The notes under the pieces were generated by a model that had not been told where the DNA came from, made no database searches, and saw only the letters and a program-made list of their open reading frames with translations. The position numbers were made by a program, and so were the translations under genes. A stretch of 64,000 nucleotides of DNA from Thinopyrum elongatum (taxonomy: Eukaryota; Streptophyta; Magnoliopsida; Poales; Poaceae), in contig CM022297.1 in assembly GCA_011799875.1 (NCBI GenBank), forward strand, positions 442,233,292 to 442,297,291, in the 5' to 3' direction. Below are positions 10,870 through 21,106 of this stretch, piece by piece; position 1 is the stretch's first letter, and each line of letters opens with the position of its first letter.

Positions 10870-13344
10870 AGAAGACTGCAAGAATCAAAAAACAAAGCAA
10901 AGAAGCATACCCGAACGGCCGTCCTCGTCGCCAAGAACGCCTTCGTACACTGCTGGAGGGCGGCGCCTTGGGCCTGGAGCTGGGCCTGAACATCCTGCGC
11001 GGCCTTGTTCAGCACGCCCGTCCCGCTCCCAGGCGTCCATTCTGGTGGGGCGGCACTGGTGGCCTCTGCGTCTGGGGCCGACGAGCTCGCGGCCCCGATC
11101 TCCTGCGCCCGCGGCACCGAGGCCGCCTTCGCCGCACGCCGGAGCACCGAAGGGCGGACCACGGGAGTCGCCCCCACCACCAACTCGCGACTGACCGGCG
11201 GCGCTGGTGGCACGTCAGGCCGATTGCCTCGGGCCCCGGCAGTCGGTGCTTGCGGGGGCACCTCCGCCTCCGAGACGATGGCGTCGCCTCGTCTCCTCTC
11301 CACGACCGGCTGGTCATTGCCGGCTCCTCCAGTCGGCACCGGGATCTCTAGCGCTGGCGGCGCCGCGCGCAACGGAATGACAAGTTGCGGGGTCTGGCCG
11401 CGCGCGGTTTCTTCCGCTTGCGCCCTAGCGGCCGCGTCCTCCCGAGCCTTGGCGGCGGCGTCCGCCCGGACCTTGGCCGCAGCGTCCGCTTGAGCCTTGG
11501 CCGCCGCGTCCACGTCTGCTCATGCTGCCTTGGCCGCCTCCGCCTCCTGCACGTTCCTCTCCGTCGCCGCCCGGAGGTCGGCGTTGGGTCCACGCGGAGG
11601 GTATTGGCGGAGCCTTCCGCCTCTCCAATCACAGAAGCAGCGGCAGACCGCTCAAGAGTGAGTGGGGCCCTGATTCAAGCAAGACAAGAGAAAACTCAGA
11701 AAAAGTTTGCAAGGAAGAAGAAAGGAAAACACAACCAAGCACTTACGCGGACACCATCGGGGGCTGCTTCGGGGCCCTCTGGAACTTGGCCGCTCTTGCG
11801 GCGGCCTCTTGCCGCCTGGTCGTGGCGGCCGCGTTCTTGGACTTCTTCAGCCAGCTGCCGAACAGCAACGAGCCGGCTCGGCGCTTTTGTGGGCCGCCTG
11901 GTGCGGTCGGCGCGGCTGAGGAGCTCGCGCCCGCCCTGTCGGTGCCGTGCGGGCGGCGCTGCTCGTTCTCCTCCTCATCGTCATCCGGCCAGTCCTCAAG
12001 GCCGCCTCCTCCCCCGGAGCCGCTTGCTCCACCGCCGCCACCTGTGGCGTCGTCCTCCTCCATGGCGGCTGCCCCCAAGTCGGGGTCTTCCACGTCGCTC
12101 CTCGTTCGGTCCGGCATATACTGCTGACCTGGATCCAGAGCGCCGGCGGCCGACTGGGCCGGGAGGACCTGCACCATGGCTGACTAGTCAGGCGGCAAAA
12201 CAAGAACTCGGACCAGCAAAGAAAAAGAATTACAAGACTCATCGCAGGCGGCGGATGCGCGCGGTCATACGGCCGCATGCCGAACCGCCAGTCCGCCTCC
12301 GACAGCTTGCAGTTGGAGATATGTTGACCAGCCGGACCACCTCCACGTCCGACAGGTCCCGTGTGCACATACGACACGGGTCCTGGTGCCCGCTCACGCA
12401 GCTGATGATGTGAGGCCGAGCTTGGAGGGGGAGCACTCGGTGCGTCACGAAGGCAGCCAGCAAGTCCGAGCCCTTCAGGCCCTCCGACTCCGTCATCGCC
12501 TGAAGTCGGGCAAGGGCGGCGGAGGAGGCGGCCGACAGGGAGCTCGGCTTATACTGCCAGTTGGCGCGTGGCTCGGCTGGCGGGCCGGCTGCGTAGGCCG
12601 GCAAGTTGACGTAGTCGCTTGTCGGGTGGATGTTCTTGACGTAGAAATAGGATTTCTGCCACAACTTGGCCGACTGCAGCAGGGAGATGGGCAGGAAGCG
12701 GTTCCCAGTGCCCGGGCGCCGCACCGCCACGCAGGCTCCGCATTGAGCCGCCTGGCCCTTGGCGGCGGTGCCAAGTTTGAGGTAGAAGCACTCCCCACAG
12801 AGTTCGAGGGTGGGGAGAGTGCCGAGGTACCCTTCGCACATGGTGATGAAGGCGGCCAGCAGCACCACCGTGTTTGGCGTGAGGTGGTGCGGCTGGACTC
12901 GATAGAAATCGAGGAAGGAGCGGAGGAAGCCGCTCGCCGGAAGGCCGAAGCCGCGAAGGAAATAGGACCGGAAGACGACACGTTCATCGCCCTCCGGCGC
13001 CGGTGAGATTTCTGCTTCGGGGGGAACACGCACCTACACGTTCGCCTCCCGGGGCAGCCACCGTGTTTGACGGAGGAAGGAGAGGTGATCATCATGGACG
13101 TTGGAGCCGTCCCAGTCGCCGGCTCATGAGCGCGCCATGGACGAAGGAGCTCGTCGTAGGCGCGGCGCGGTGGCAAGTGGGCGAGGCTGCGGCGAAGCAA
13201 GGAAGCCGCAGCGAGAGGACGCTCAACGACGGCGGGCTGCGGCAGCACTTCAACGGGAGGAAATGGCGTGGCGGCAGCGGAGAAGATGAAGGGCGGCGAA
13301 GGGAGAGGAGGGCGCGCGTGCATCTGCCGCCTCCCTCCTCCCCC

Positions 13345-13352
13345 TACTTATA
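13345..13352 (-). promoter_or_regulatory. TATA box of the Gyp-F antisense gene
   Basis: TATAAGTA on the minus strand is followed 21 bp later by the first ATG (13323). CACTA-1 is inserted only about 20 bp upstream, which separates this TATA box from its former upstream DNA at 25549-26003. Confidence 0.6.
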
Positions 13353-13382
13353 GCCCCAGGCGGCGAAGCTGACACTACTAGG

Positions 13383-13700
13383 AAAAGGCCTGTTAGTGGC
13401 GCACCTGTTTTGGCCATTAATGGCGCACTATAGGTGCGCCACTATCATCACGCCACTAGTAACAAATACTAATGGCGCACCCCTGGTGCGCCATTAGTAT
13501 ACCAGACAATAGTGGCGCACCTGGCAGTGCGCCATTAATATGTCAAACGGTGCGCCATTACTATGCCTCCTAGGGGGCCATATTTACCTTGTGCTCTGGG
13601 TTACTAATGGCGCACTTCTAGATAATGCGCCACTAGTGTGTTTATTGTAGTGCGCCAGTAAAGTGCAGTATGGTGCGCCACTAGTATGAATATTAGGAAT
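13383..13700. repeat. Left subterminal repeats of CACTA-1
   Basis: There are about ten copies of TGGCGCAC or its complement GTGCGCCA, often as facing pairs that could form hairpins (for example TAATGGCGCACC...GGTGCGCCATTA). In CACTA elements, subterminal repeats of this kind bind the element's DNA-binding protein. Confidence 0.85.
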
Positions 13701-13931
13701 TTTTTTTTCTTTTCTGATATCTACACAGGTTACAAAATATATTACTGCACAGAATATAGACAGCACAACATATAAACAGCAGATTTATCGAATACAATAG
13801 AAGATTAGTCTCCGAATACAATTCATCATATTAGTCTCCGAATTCAAAATACCGAACAAAGTTAGAACATTACAAGTCTCGAGACCGCGAGTAGCGAGTT
13901 TGTCTTCACATTACAAGTCGATATTGATCAT

Positions 13932-14183
13932 CTAAACTACCATCACATAGAAGAGAGCTGCGGTCACGATGAGCATCATCGCGATGAAACTGGTCTTCAT
14001 CCGGTTCCTCCTCCGCTCCCTCCTCTCTCCCGCTAGATAGCGCGCGTATCTAGCTTCAGCCTCCGCCCTAGTGGTGTACCCTTTGTAACTGTTACCGCTG
14101 AAACGGTGAACCTGTCTCTGACACTCCTCCCAGTCGTCGTAGACTCCGGGAACCTTACCCTTGTACACGACATACGACGGCAT
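13932..14183 (-). CDS. 83-aa RNase H1-N/viroplasmin-like protein with C-terminal membrane helix
   Basis: This is the only short open gene of CACTA-1 without a break. Residues about 3-50 contain YVVYKGKVPGVY, a Trp-Glu-Glu-Cys segment, VHRFSGNSYKGY and TRAEAEARYARYL. This is the pattern of the RNase H1 N-terminal hybrid-binding (viroplasmin-type) fold. A basic stretch (RRERRRNRMK) and a hydrophobic segment of about 18 residues at the very C-terminus suggest a tail anchor. No catalytic RNase H domain follows. It could be a last exon of a longer transcript, because an upstream acceptor is possible. Its role in CACTA elements is unknown. The known family binds RNA-DNA hybrids. Confidence 0.7.
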   Translation of the reverse strand: MPSYVVYKGKVPGVYDDWEECQRQVHRFSGNSYKGYTTRAEAEARYARYLAGERRERRRNRMKTSFIAMMLIVTAALFYVMVV

Positions 14184-14428
14184 CTCTATGCACTAGACAA
14201 ACAAAATGTTAGTAGCAATTCACAGACAATACATAAGCAATATATAAGTATGCAACAAAAGGATCGGAAGAGAAAAGCAACACATTAATAGCACGATTCA
14301 TGGTCCTACTAATAAATAGCATCAATTACATATAAGTTGAACGACTGTCCAAACTAAAGAGACATACAAGTTCATTAAAGTTTAATTACAACATGAGCTA
14401 ATCGATATTTCAGAACTACATAGCATCA

Positions 14429-17400
14429 CTACTTTTGACTCGACTCAGGGACCGGAGCATGGATGAAGCCGCCGTCTTTCGTGATGGTCATGAAATCGCG
14501 GGCGTTGTCAGCCTGCATTTGTAGCGTTGTTTCTATCTCACTGTTGGATGGTTGATATCTGAGGTAGAACTGCCCCGAGGTACGAAGGACATCTTGATGG
14601 ATGATTTCCGCAAACTCCGACTGGATGCGAAAGAATTCTTGTCTGATGTCCGCGTCCTGGATTGCCGACAAGCGTGCGGCCCAATCTTTGAGATTATTTG
14701 GTAGGAGAAGGTGATTATGGTCCCGTACGATCGCCCACATGTGATGGAGGGCATAGTAGGCATCCTTCTGACTGCCAGGCGGCTGCTTGACGCAGGGGAA
14801 CATCGTATTGTGGGTGAACACGTGCTTGCCGTACCTACGAATTGGCCTGCTGAAGGTGCCTCCAGATTTGGCGTAGCCGGGAAGAGCTTCATCAAGAACT
14901 TTCTTGATATTTGTGTAGTCTTTCTTCGACTGACGGTCCGAGTCGAAATACGTGGCCGTGGAATATTTCGGGCTTAAGAGGATGAGTGTGCAATGTGTGT
15001 CACTGCACAAAACACGGAATGTTAGAAAAAAAAGAACGATCGAAATCTAAGAAATCATATGTTACAGGGCGGTGAGGGGATGACTTACTCGGGAAAGTAA
15101 GGCATGAGGAAGTTATCCTTATCTGGTTTTGCCAGAATGACGCCTTCGAGGTATGAACTCGCAACTTGCCGGTCCCCAGCGCTGCCCTAGATCTTGGCAC
15201 GCATGTAGAAGGGGTCGACTATCACGATGTCCGGGGTCTTGTTTCTAATGATCCGCATCTCCATACTCAGCGAAAATAGCCGAATGAAGGTGTAGTGCAG
15301 CGGATGAAGGTTAAACATAGCGAAGATGTCATCAAACCGCAGGATGATCATACCCCCGATGGTGCTATCAACAAAGCCCTTGCCCTCTGGCACCTTGGCC
15401 ACTAAAACCGGGTATGCCACATCATTCTCGGAGAGACGCCGCTTCTCCAAAGAAAGAACACTGTCATGCAGACTCCGCATAGCACCGGTTGCAGCATTGA
15501 GCAGATTAGTCGATAGCATCGGCCTACCCGCCACATGCACCCTTCTCGAGATATCCTTAGGTGAAGGTGGCCCATCCTGAGCACGGATTGTACTCGGTGC
15601 CGGCTGGCTCGCACCCTTGTTATTCTTTCTTTTCCGTCCCTTCTGCTTCTTCTGCTGTAATGGGATCGAGTTCTGATCAGAGACCACCTTCTTGAGTGTG
15701 TTGGGGCTGATAATATTTCGCACCTCGGCTATCTGAGGCTCGGTGAAGGCGGCAGCTGGAGGCATCTCCTGAGAACTGAACGCCAGACGACGCCTGTTGC
15801 AATTGGGTTTCTCCGTGGTACCAGCTAGATCACGATCATCTTTTGCAGGGTTGGGTTCTTGAGAAGGAGGCCCCAAGAATTCGTCATCGTACCCATGTTC
15901 GTTGAAGTACTTATCGACGGTTGTAAATGTACCGTTGTCGTCGTCCGGATCCTGTGCCATATGCATGTCCGGATCAGCTGACGGCGGTAGCGTTGCGGCG
16001 GTCTTGCCATGGCTTGGCGCCGGCACGACTGGCGGTGTTGTCTGTGGGGTGGTGTCCCCCGCCCCCAAACGAATTTGGCTCTTCGGCCAAAGCATGGACC
16101 AGCTTATGCAGGCGCTGAGGGTCATCACATCATCTTCGTCGGCCCCAGGGGGTCGATACGGAGGTAACAAGTCATCGCAGCCCCGCAGCACCCGAACCAG
16201 TTGAACCCTATACACGGTTGGTGGCATCGGATTACCGTGGAACACGCGGTTGCCCGGTTGAACGATTCTGGACTTGGCGACATCGATCAACTCGCCGTCC
16301 ACGAAGTGCAGGAGAGTGCATGGAACATCGGCGGCGCCCTGCGAAAAGATGTAGGGCGTCAGGGATGCCCAGTCAAAGGCAAGGAGATGAAGTCATCGGC
16401 CGAGAGGCTTAGTTACCATGATGGCGTCGAGCTCGGCTAATGTCGAGGCACCGCCAACGGCGGGCGTGCAAGTGACGGAGGGGCCGCTTGCTGCCGAGGT
16501 GCCGGCCGGCGTATTCTTCCCACACCCGGGTGCATTAAGCTCCAATGCCGGCGCCGACGCCGGAGACACCAATGCCGCCTCCGCCGGAGACACCAATGGC
16601 GCCGGCGGCGCGTTGTGCGAGTTGCTGCCCGTGAAGCTGGGAATCGGGGGCGGCCCCTGTTGGCCGCCAGCAATCCATGCCTGCAGCCCCTCAATCAAGG
16701 TAGGCACAATGGCGGTGATCGTCGCTCTCAGTTGGTCTCGCACTTGCTCTTCGACTATCTCCGGAATCCGCGCCACTTGTGCCTTGAGTTCTTGAACCTC
16801 GCGCTCCTGGCTTTCCAAGCTAGCCGTCTTTCTCTCCTTTCGCCCAGTGTTATAGTATTCCAACCATTTCGTGGACAAGCCTTTGCCGGCCACACGACCA
16901 GCTGATGATGGCTTACTGAACTTATCCTTGTGTTTCATTACGTTCAACACCCTATTTAAAGTGGTGTCCCTAGGGGATCTCTGAGACGACCCCACGCTAC
17001 TGCTTTCAGTGTCCTGCGGAAGGAACGTGAACCATTTAGAAATTTGGCTTCATTAATTAGAATGCAACCATATGGAGCTAATTACGTGGGGGTGTATTCC
17101 TTACCAGAACAAGCTCAAGCGCCTTGGTCTTCGCATCCGTGGTAAGCTCCTTTGTTACCGGGCCCTGACATAGTTCCTGGTCTGCTTGTCACGGTATTTA
17201 TCGAAGCGGGGCGGTAGGCCTTGCTCGGCATGCTCCGCGTCCTCCTTGTCCCATATAGGTTCCGCCACTCTGTAACCGCCGGGACCGAGTGTGTGGACCC
17301 CTAAGTTCAAGTCCCGCATATCTTTCCCCCACTGACTTGATTCCTCGGATTCGTTGCTCTCGCACTTGATCTTGAACTCCAGGTAGTCAGCTTCGCTGAT

Positions 17401-17946
17401 CGAAGGATTTTTCTCCTTGATATTCTCATAACTATCACCTCTTAGAATCCCTCTCTTCACCGCGGCTCTCCAAGTAGCCAGGGCCGTGCTCATCTTCATG
17501 AGGGCGGCACTGTTCACTTTATTCCGTGAGAGGCGTGTGTTTGAGAACTCACCGGGGAACTTGTATCATTCGTGCAGCTTCGTGAAGAGGAGGTTGCGCA
17601 AATTCCCTCGGTCACGATGCCTTAGGTTCTCGGTGTTGATCAAGACGGTGCTCTGGAGAATGCACCCGAGTTGTCCCGAGTACCCCTTGACTAATTCTTT
17701 GGGCGCCGTTCGATGCCCACTGGAGGACACTTCAGTAAATTCCTCCTTGACGGTGCCGAGCACGTTCGGGCGCCGGTCCTTCCGTTGCCTCTTCGGTTGG
17801 CTGCCATCTGTGCGTGCGCTGCCATCATCAGTGGTGGCATCCTCGGCGGCACCATCAGTGGTGTCATCCCCGACGCCACTAGGGGTTGTGTAGTCGGGAT
17901 CGGTGTCTTCCGCGGCGTCCTCATAGCGGTGAGGTTCTTCCTCCAT
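14429..17946 (-). pseudogene. Second CACTA-1 gene: En/Spm 'plant transposase'-like protein with Ulp1-like tail
   Basis: Four exons are supported by GT-AG borders: 17946-17105, 17013-16417, 16338-15089 and 15002-14429. The N-terminus is acidic with a basic patch. Exon 1 has the segment ATWRAAVKRGIL and a CHARGED/Trp-rich region typical of the Ptta/En/Spm plant transposase group (PF03004-like). Exon 2 has a coiled coil (EREVQELKAQ), then a Pro-rich region. The last exon, HCTLILLSP...YFDSDR...KQPPGS...YYALHHMW, resembles a Ulp1/C48 cysteine protease C-terminus, but the usual Cys of the CGYY position reads Asp. Breaks are TGA at 17566, a 1-bp loss near 17155 and TAG at 15187. The stops fit CGA and CAG codons. 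Confidence 0.75.
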
Positions 17947-17989
17947 CTCCTAGGACAGCTCCCAGAATGCCTTGCCTGAACCGCCGGGC

Positions 17990-18314
17990 TCATCGTTGTG
18001 GGCCATGTTTCGCTCTAAATAGGAAAAAACTTTGGTCAAAAAGTTGGTTATTGTCAAGGAACAAGATCTCTAAGTTGACCAAATAACCTAATTCTCGAGG
18101 AATGTCGCCAAAAAGTTGGTTATTGTCAAGGAACAATTGAGAGATGTTTGTGATATTGCCTAGGTGTTTTAGGATCAATTGAGAGATGTTTTGTGATATT
18201 GCCTAGGTACCCCTGATCTTCTTCTACAAATATTTTTGCTATATCAATCTCCAAAAAAGCATGTGATGCTGAATCAATACTCAATATATATATAGGTGGT
18301 GCTCTCTTTATCAC
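17990..18314 (-). pseudogene. Captured leucine-rich-repeat fragment
   Basis: The minus strand at 17990-18178 translates to two LRR units, LGNITNISQLFLDNNQLFGD and IPRELGYLVNLEILFLDNNQ. A 28-bp repeat at 18037 and 18109 is offset by exactly 72 bp (24 codons), the length of a plant LRR. A third, frame-shifted unit lies up to about 18215. This is the pattern of a receptor-like kinase or receptor-like protein. It has no start, signal peptide or kinase, so it is a gene piece carried by the transposon. Confidence 0.7.
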
Positions 18315-18541
18315 ATTTTTATTGGAAAATGCAACATTAATCTTCTTTTACTTGAATCAGGTGCACATATTTACATTCCTATTTCATGCTTACTTGTTTG
18401 GAACTATAGAATCTACCTTGGAATCTGCAAATCTCTTAGAATGTACTAAGAGATGCCAGATTTGTTGGGGGACTCCTATACTTAAGGCATATAAGACCTG
18501 GCATTGCCTATGCCGCAAGTGTGGTAGACAGATACATGCTT

Positions 18542-18739
18542 GATCCTAGGAGTGGACATATGGATGCAGTATAGCCTATTTTGCCGTATCTAAGATGCAA
18601 TCCTGGGAAGGGGTTTAAGAAGAATGGCCATCTTAATATGGATGGTTATTGCGATGCTGATTGGGCGAGTTGTCTTGATGACAGAAGATCTGCTTTAGGC
18701 TATTGTGCATTGGTTGGAGGGAAACATGGTGTCATGGCT
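18542..18739 (+). pseudogene. Copia pol fragment (RT-RNase H region)
   Basis: The plus-strand translation contains DPRSGHMDAV, LPYLRCNPGKGFKKNGHLN and GYCDADWASCLDDRRSALGY. The GY-D-ADWA segment is the start of Copia RNase H. One stop (TAG, 18572) lies inside. The ends are abrupt and no LTRs are seen nearby, so this is a captured or decayed fragment inside CACTA-1. Confidence 0.75.
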
Positions 18740-18943
18740 TAAATGTATCAGGTCCTACTCTAGTTTACTCCAGTTTAGGTTGCAGTAAACATGGTGTCAT
18801 ACAGCTAGTTGCCAATAATTGTCAAGGAACAATTTTGGAAATCTACAGAAATTATTAGGAATTGTCTTAGTCAAGAAGTGCTAGCAAATGGCTTAAATGT
18901 ATCAGGTCCTACTCTAGTTTACTCCAGTTTAGGTTGCAGTAAA
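18734..18943. repeat. 56-bp direct repeat, 154 bp apart
   Basis: 18734-18789 and 18888-18943 are identical by eye (ATGGCTTAAATGTATCAGG...). The first copy overlaps the end of the Copia fragment, so the duplication postdates capture. Confidence 0.85.
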
Positions 18944-19367
18944 AATGCACCACTATGGAGTATCAGGTCCCTAGCAAAAATGCACTACAGAGCAAGCAAT
19001 AATGATACTCCAATTTTCACAGATTAAAGCAATACTGACTGCAAGCAATATTGCAAAATTACAGAGAACCAAAATTGCAAAATTCAGTACTCCATAACAT
19101 TACTGAAACTTTACTGTGCTTGGAACTATACTGAAACTTTACTCCATATATATATGATCATTTTTGTTTGAAAAGTTTCATTTAATTTTGTGTGGAGTAG
19201 TTTTAATTAAATAAAGTTTTTAACTACTTGGGATGAGAGAAATGAGAAGAAGAGAGAAGGGCTACTGCTTGCAAGCACAGCTGCTTGCAAGTCCTACAGT
19301 AAATGGTTTCAGTTAAACATCTATTATTTATTCCATAAGAACAGCAAATCAACTGCATTAGTCGCAA

Positions 19368-19461
19368 GTACCCCATATAGTTCCTATTTTTAGCAAAGTC
19401 ATGCTAAAATTCACGGAAAATTTCAGCATGACCTTTGCTGAAAATAGGACATATGGAGTAC
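19368..19461. repeat. Imperfect foldback, about 44-bp arms
   Basis: The arms start GTACCCCATATAG and end ATATGGAGTAC and stay complementary inward through CCTATTTT-AGCAAAG/CTTTGCT-AAAATAGG to a short loop near 19411. There is no TIR or target duplication typical of a known MITE. It lies where a copy of the transposase 5' region begins. Confidence 0.7.
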
Positions 19462-20640
19462 CCAAATTTGCCAGAACGGAAGTTAATCGACATTCCGGCA
19501 AACTCAAGGGCCTCTCGGGGTACCTGCAAAATCATTATCCCACCCCTGCCCCGCTGCAACCCCACAACACCCAACTTCACTATGCAAGAGATATTAAGTT
19601 GCAGTCATTCTAAAGAGTAGAGGATGAAAGTTATCCTTGCTGTTGCATAAACATATATCAGTTTAAGGCACAAACCAGAGAGACAATGCAGTTTGGACTG
19701 ACAAGCCTCAACATAAGGTCAAAACCAGAGAGACAATGCAGTTTGCAACAGAGGACTTATATTTACCAGTGTGGAGCATACTGCACTAGAGGTTAATTTG
19801 CTACAGAGCAAGAAGATGGACACTTGCTAATTTGACCAAAATTAGCAATTTTTTGAACCTAATTTGACCTAAATTCGAGAGGGATTTGACCTAAACCTAG
19901 CAAAAGAGAGAAGAAGAGGGCATGGCCGGGAGGGAGGAGACAAGGAAGAGAGGAGAAGAGAGGCAGAGGGAGGAGGGCAATGAAGATTACCTGACCACGA
20001 TGAGGTGGTGGCCGGAGCGGAGACGACGGAGGGCGGAGACCGCGAGCTTGGGGGAGGCGGGGATAGACGGCGGGGAGGTCGCGAGGTGCTCGGGCCTCCT
20101 CTCCTGGTGGACGCGGGCCTCCTCCTCCTAGTGCTCCGGCGGCGACTCCGGCGGCGAAGCGGGCGCGGGGGTCGTCGGGTGCGGGGGGTCGTCGGCGGCG
20201 GTGGAGAGGGCGCGAGGGGCGAGGGAGGGACAGCGAGATGGACAGAACACACCTACATAGAAGGGGAAGGTTAGTAATGGCGCACCATCTAGGGGTGCGC
20301 CATAAACACAGTGATAGCAATGGCGCACCTTCCCCTGGTGCGCCATTATTAACTTTTTTTTAGTTGCATCTAATAATTTTTTAGAAAATGACGATCAAAT
20401 TTGAAAACATTTATGAATGTGAAAAAATATCATCAAATTTGTTATTTGAAAATATTTATGAATATGAAAAAATATCATCAAATTTGTTATTTGAAAATAT
20501 CATCAAATTTGTTATTTGAAAATATTTGAAAAAATATCATAAAAATTGGTATACCAATGGCGCACCTCCTAGGGGTGCGCCATAAGTACCTTGATAGCAA
20601 TGGCGCACCTTCTCCTGGTGCGCCATTACTAACTTTTTTT
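19405..20640. repeat. Internal copy of the CACTA-1 right-hand 5' region and subterminal repeats
   Basis: 19405-19540 resembles 24665-24800 (shared GACATTCCGGCAAA, ACATTCCGG and GGTACCTGCAAA blocks). A GC/GA-rich stretch at 19910-20260 parallels 24995-25080. 20276-20370 and 20555-20632 carry the same ATGGCGCACC...GGTGCGCCAT pairs as the element ends. An AT-rich repeat of ATATCATCAAATTTGTTATT fills 20370-20960. The block sits between the two main genes, upstream of the second one. The short ORFs here are not convincing. Confidence 0.65.
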
Positions 20641-21106
20641 TATTTTTAGTTGCATCTAATAAATTTTTAGAAAATGACGATCAAATTTGAAAACATTTAT
20701 GAATGTGAAAAAATATCATCAAATTTGTTATTTGAAAATATTTATGAATATGAAAAAATATCATCAAATTTGTTATTTGAAAATATCATCAAATTTGTTA
20801 TTTGAAAATATCATCAAATTTGTTTTTTTTTGGATTTTTAATTGCATTCATTTGTGAATTGGTAAAACATTTATGAATATGAAAAAATATCATCAATTTT
20901 GAAAAAATATTCATGAATTCAAAACGTGCCCATGAAATTTAAAAATATTCATGAGTTCAAAAAATATCATCAAATAAAAATTGGTATACCAGAATAAACA
21001 TAAATAAATATTCATGAGGACTAGAACAGAAGAAATATCATTTCAATATGTCGAAATACAATCGAGAAATGAAGACTACAATTTAAATACAATCGATCTT
21101 AGCTAG

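Larger units (their letters stand above)
9376..13323 (-). pseudogene. Antisense multi-exon gene of Gyp-F (PF04195-like)
   Basis: It runs opposite to pol. The first exon (about 13323-12240) carries the PF04195-like domain, with VVFRSYFLRGFGLPASGFLR, LTPNTVVLLAAFITMCEGYL and the hallmark HRVLPLQARPH. Then come an acidic Gly-rich exon (12183-11747), an exon with (D)AAAK(A/V)(Q/R)AD-type repeats (11669-10911), a short exon 10739-10655, a coiled-coil exon 10490-10245 and the last exon 10169-9376 ending in an acidic tail. Most borders are GT-AG; the first intron would be only about 50 bp and is uncertain. Defects include in-frame stops near 13120, 13023, 11650, 11518, 10392 and 10031, and a frameshift near 12310. 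The function is unknown. The domain is usually seen only in such elements. Confidence 0.8.

Noticed and set aside
11385..12413. 342-aa plus-strand frame
   Set aside because: It is a shadow of the antisense gene exons and introns of Gyp-F. It has an Arg/Pro-rich translation with no domain.
18542..18739. A complete Copia element inside CACTA-1
   Set aside because: No LTRs, primer site, gag or integrase are nearby. Only about 65 codons match.
19859..20320. 153-aa Pro/Arg-rich frame in CACTA-1
   Set aside because: It lies in a block that copies the transposase upstream region. No start context or domain is recognised.
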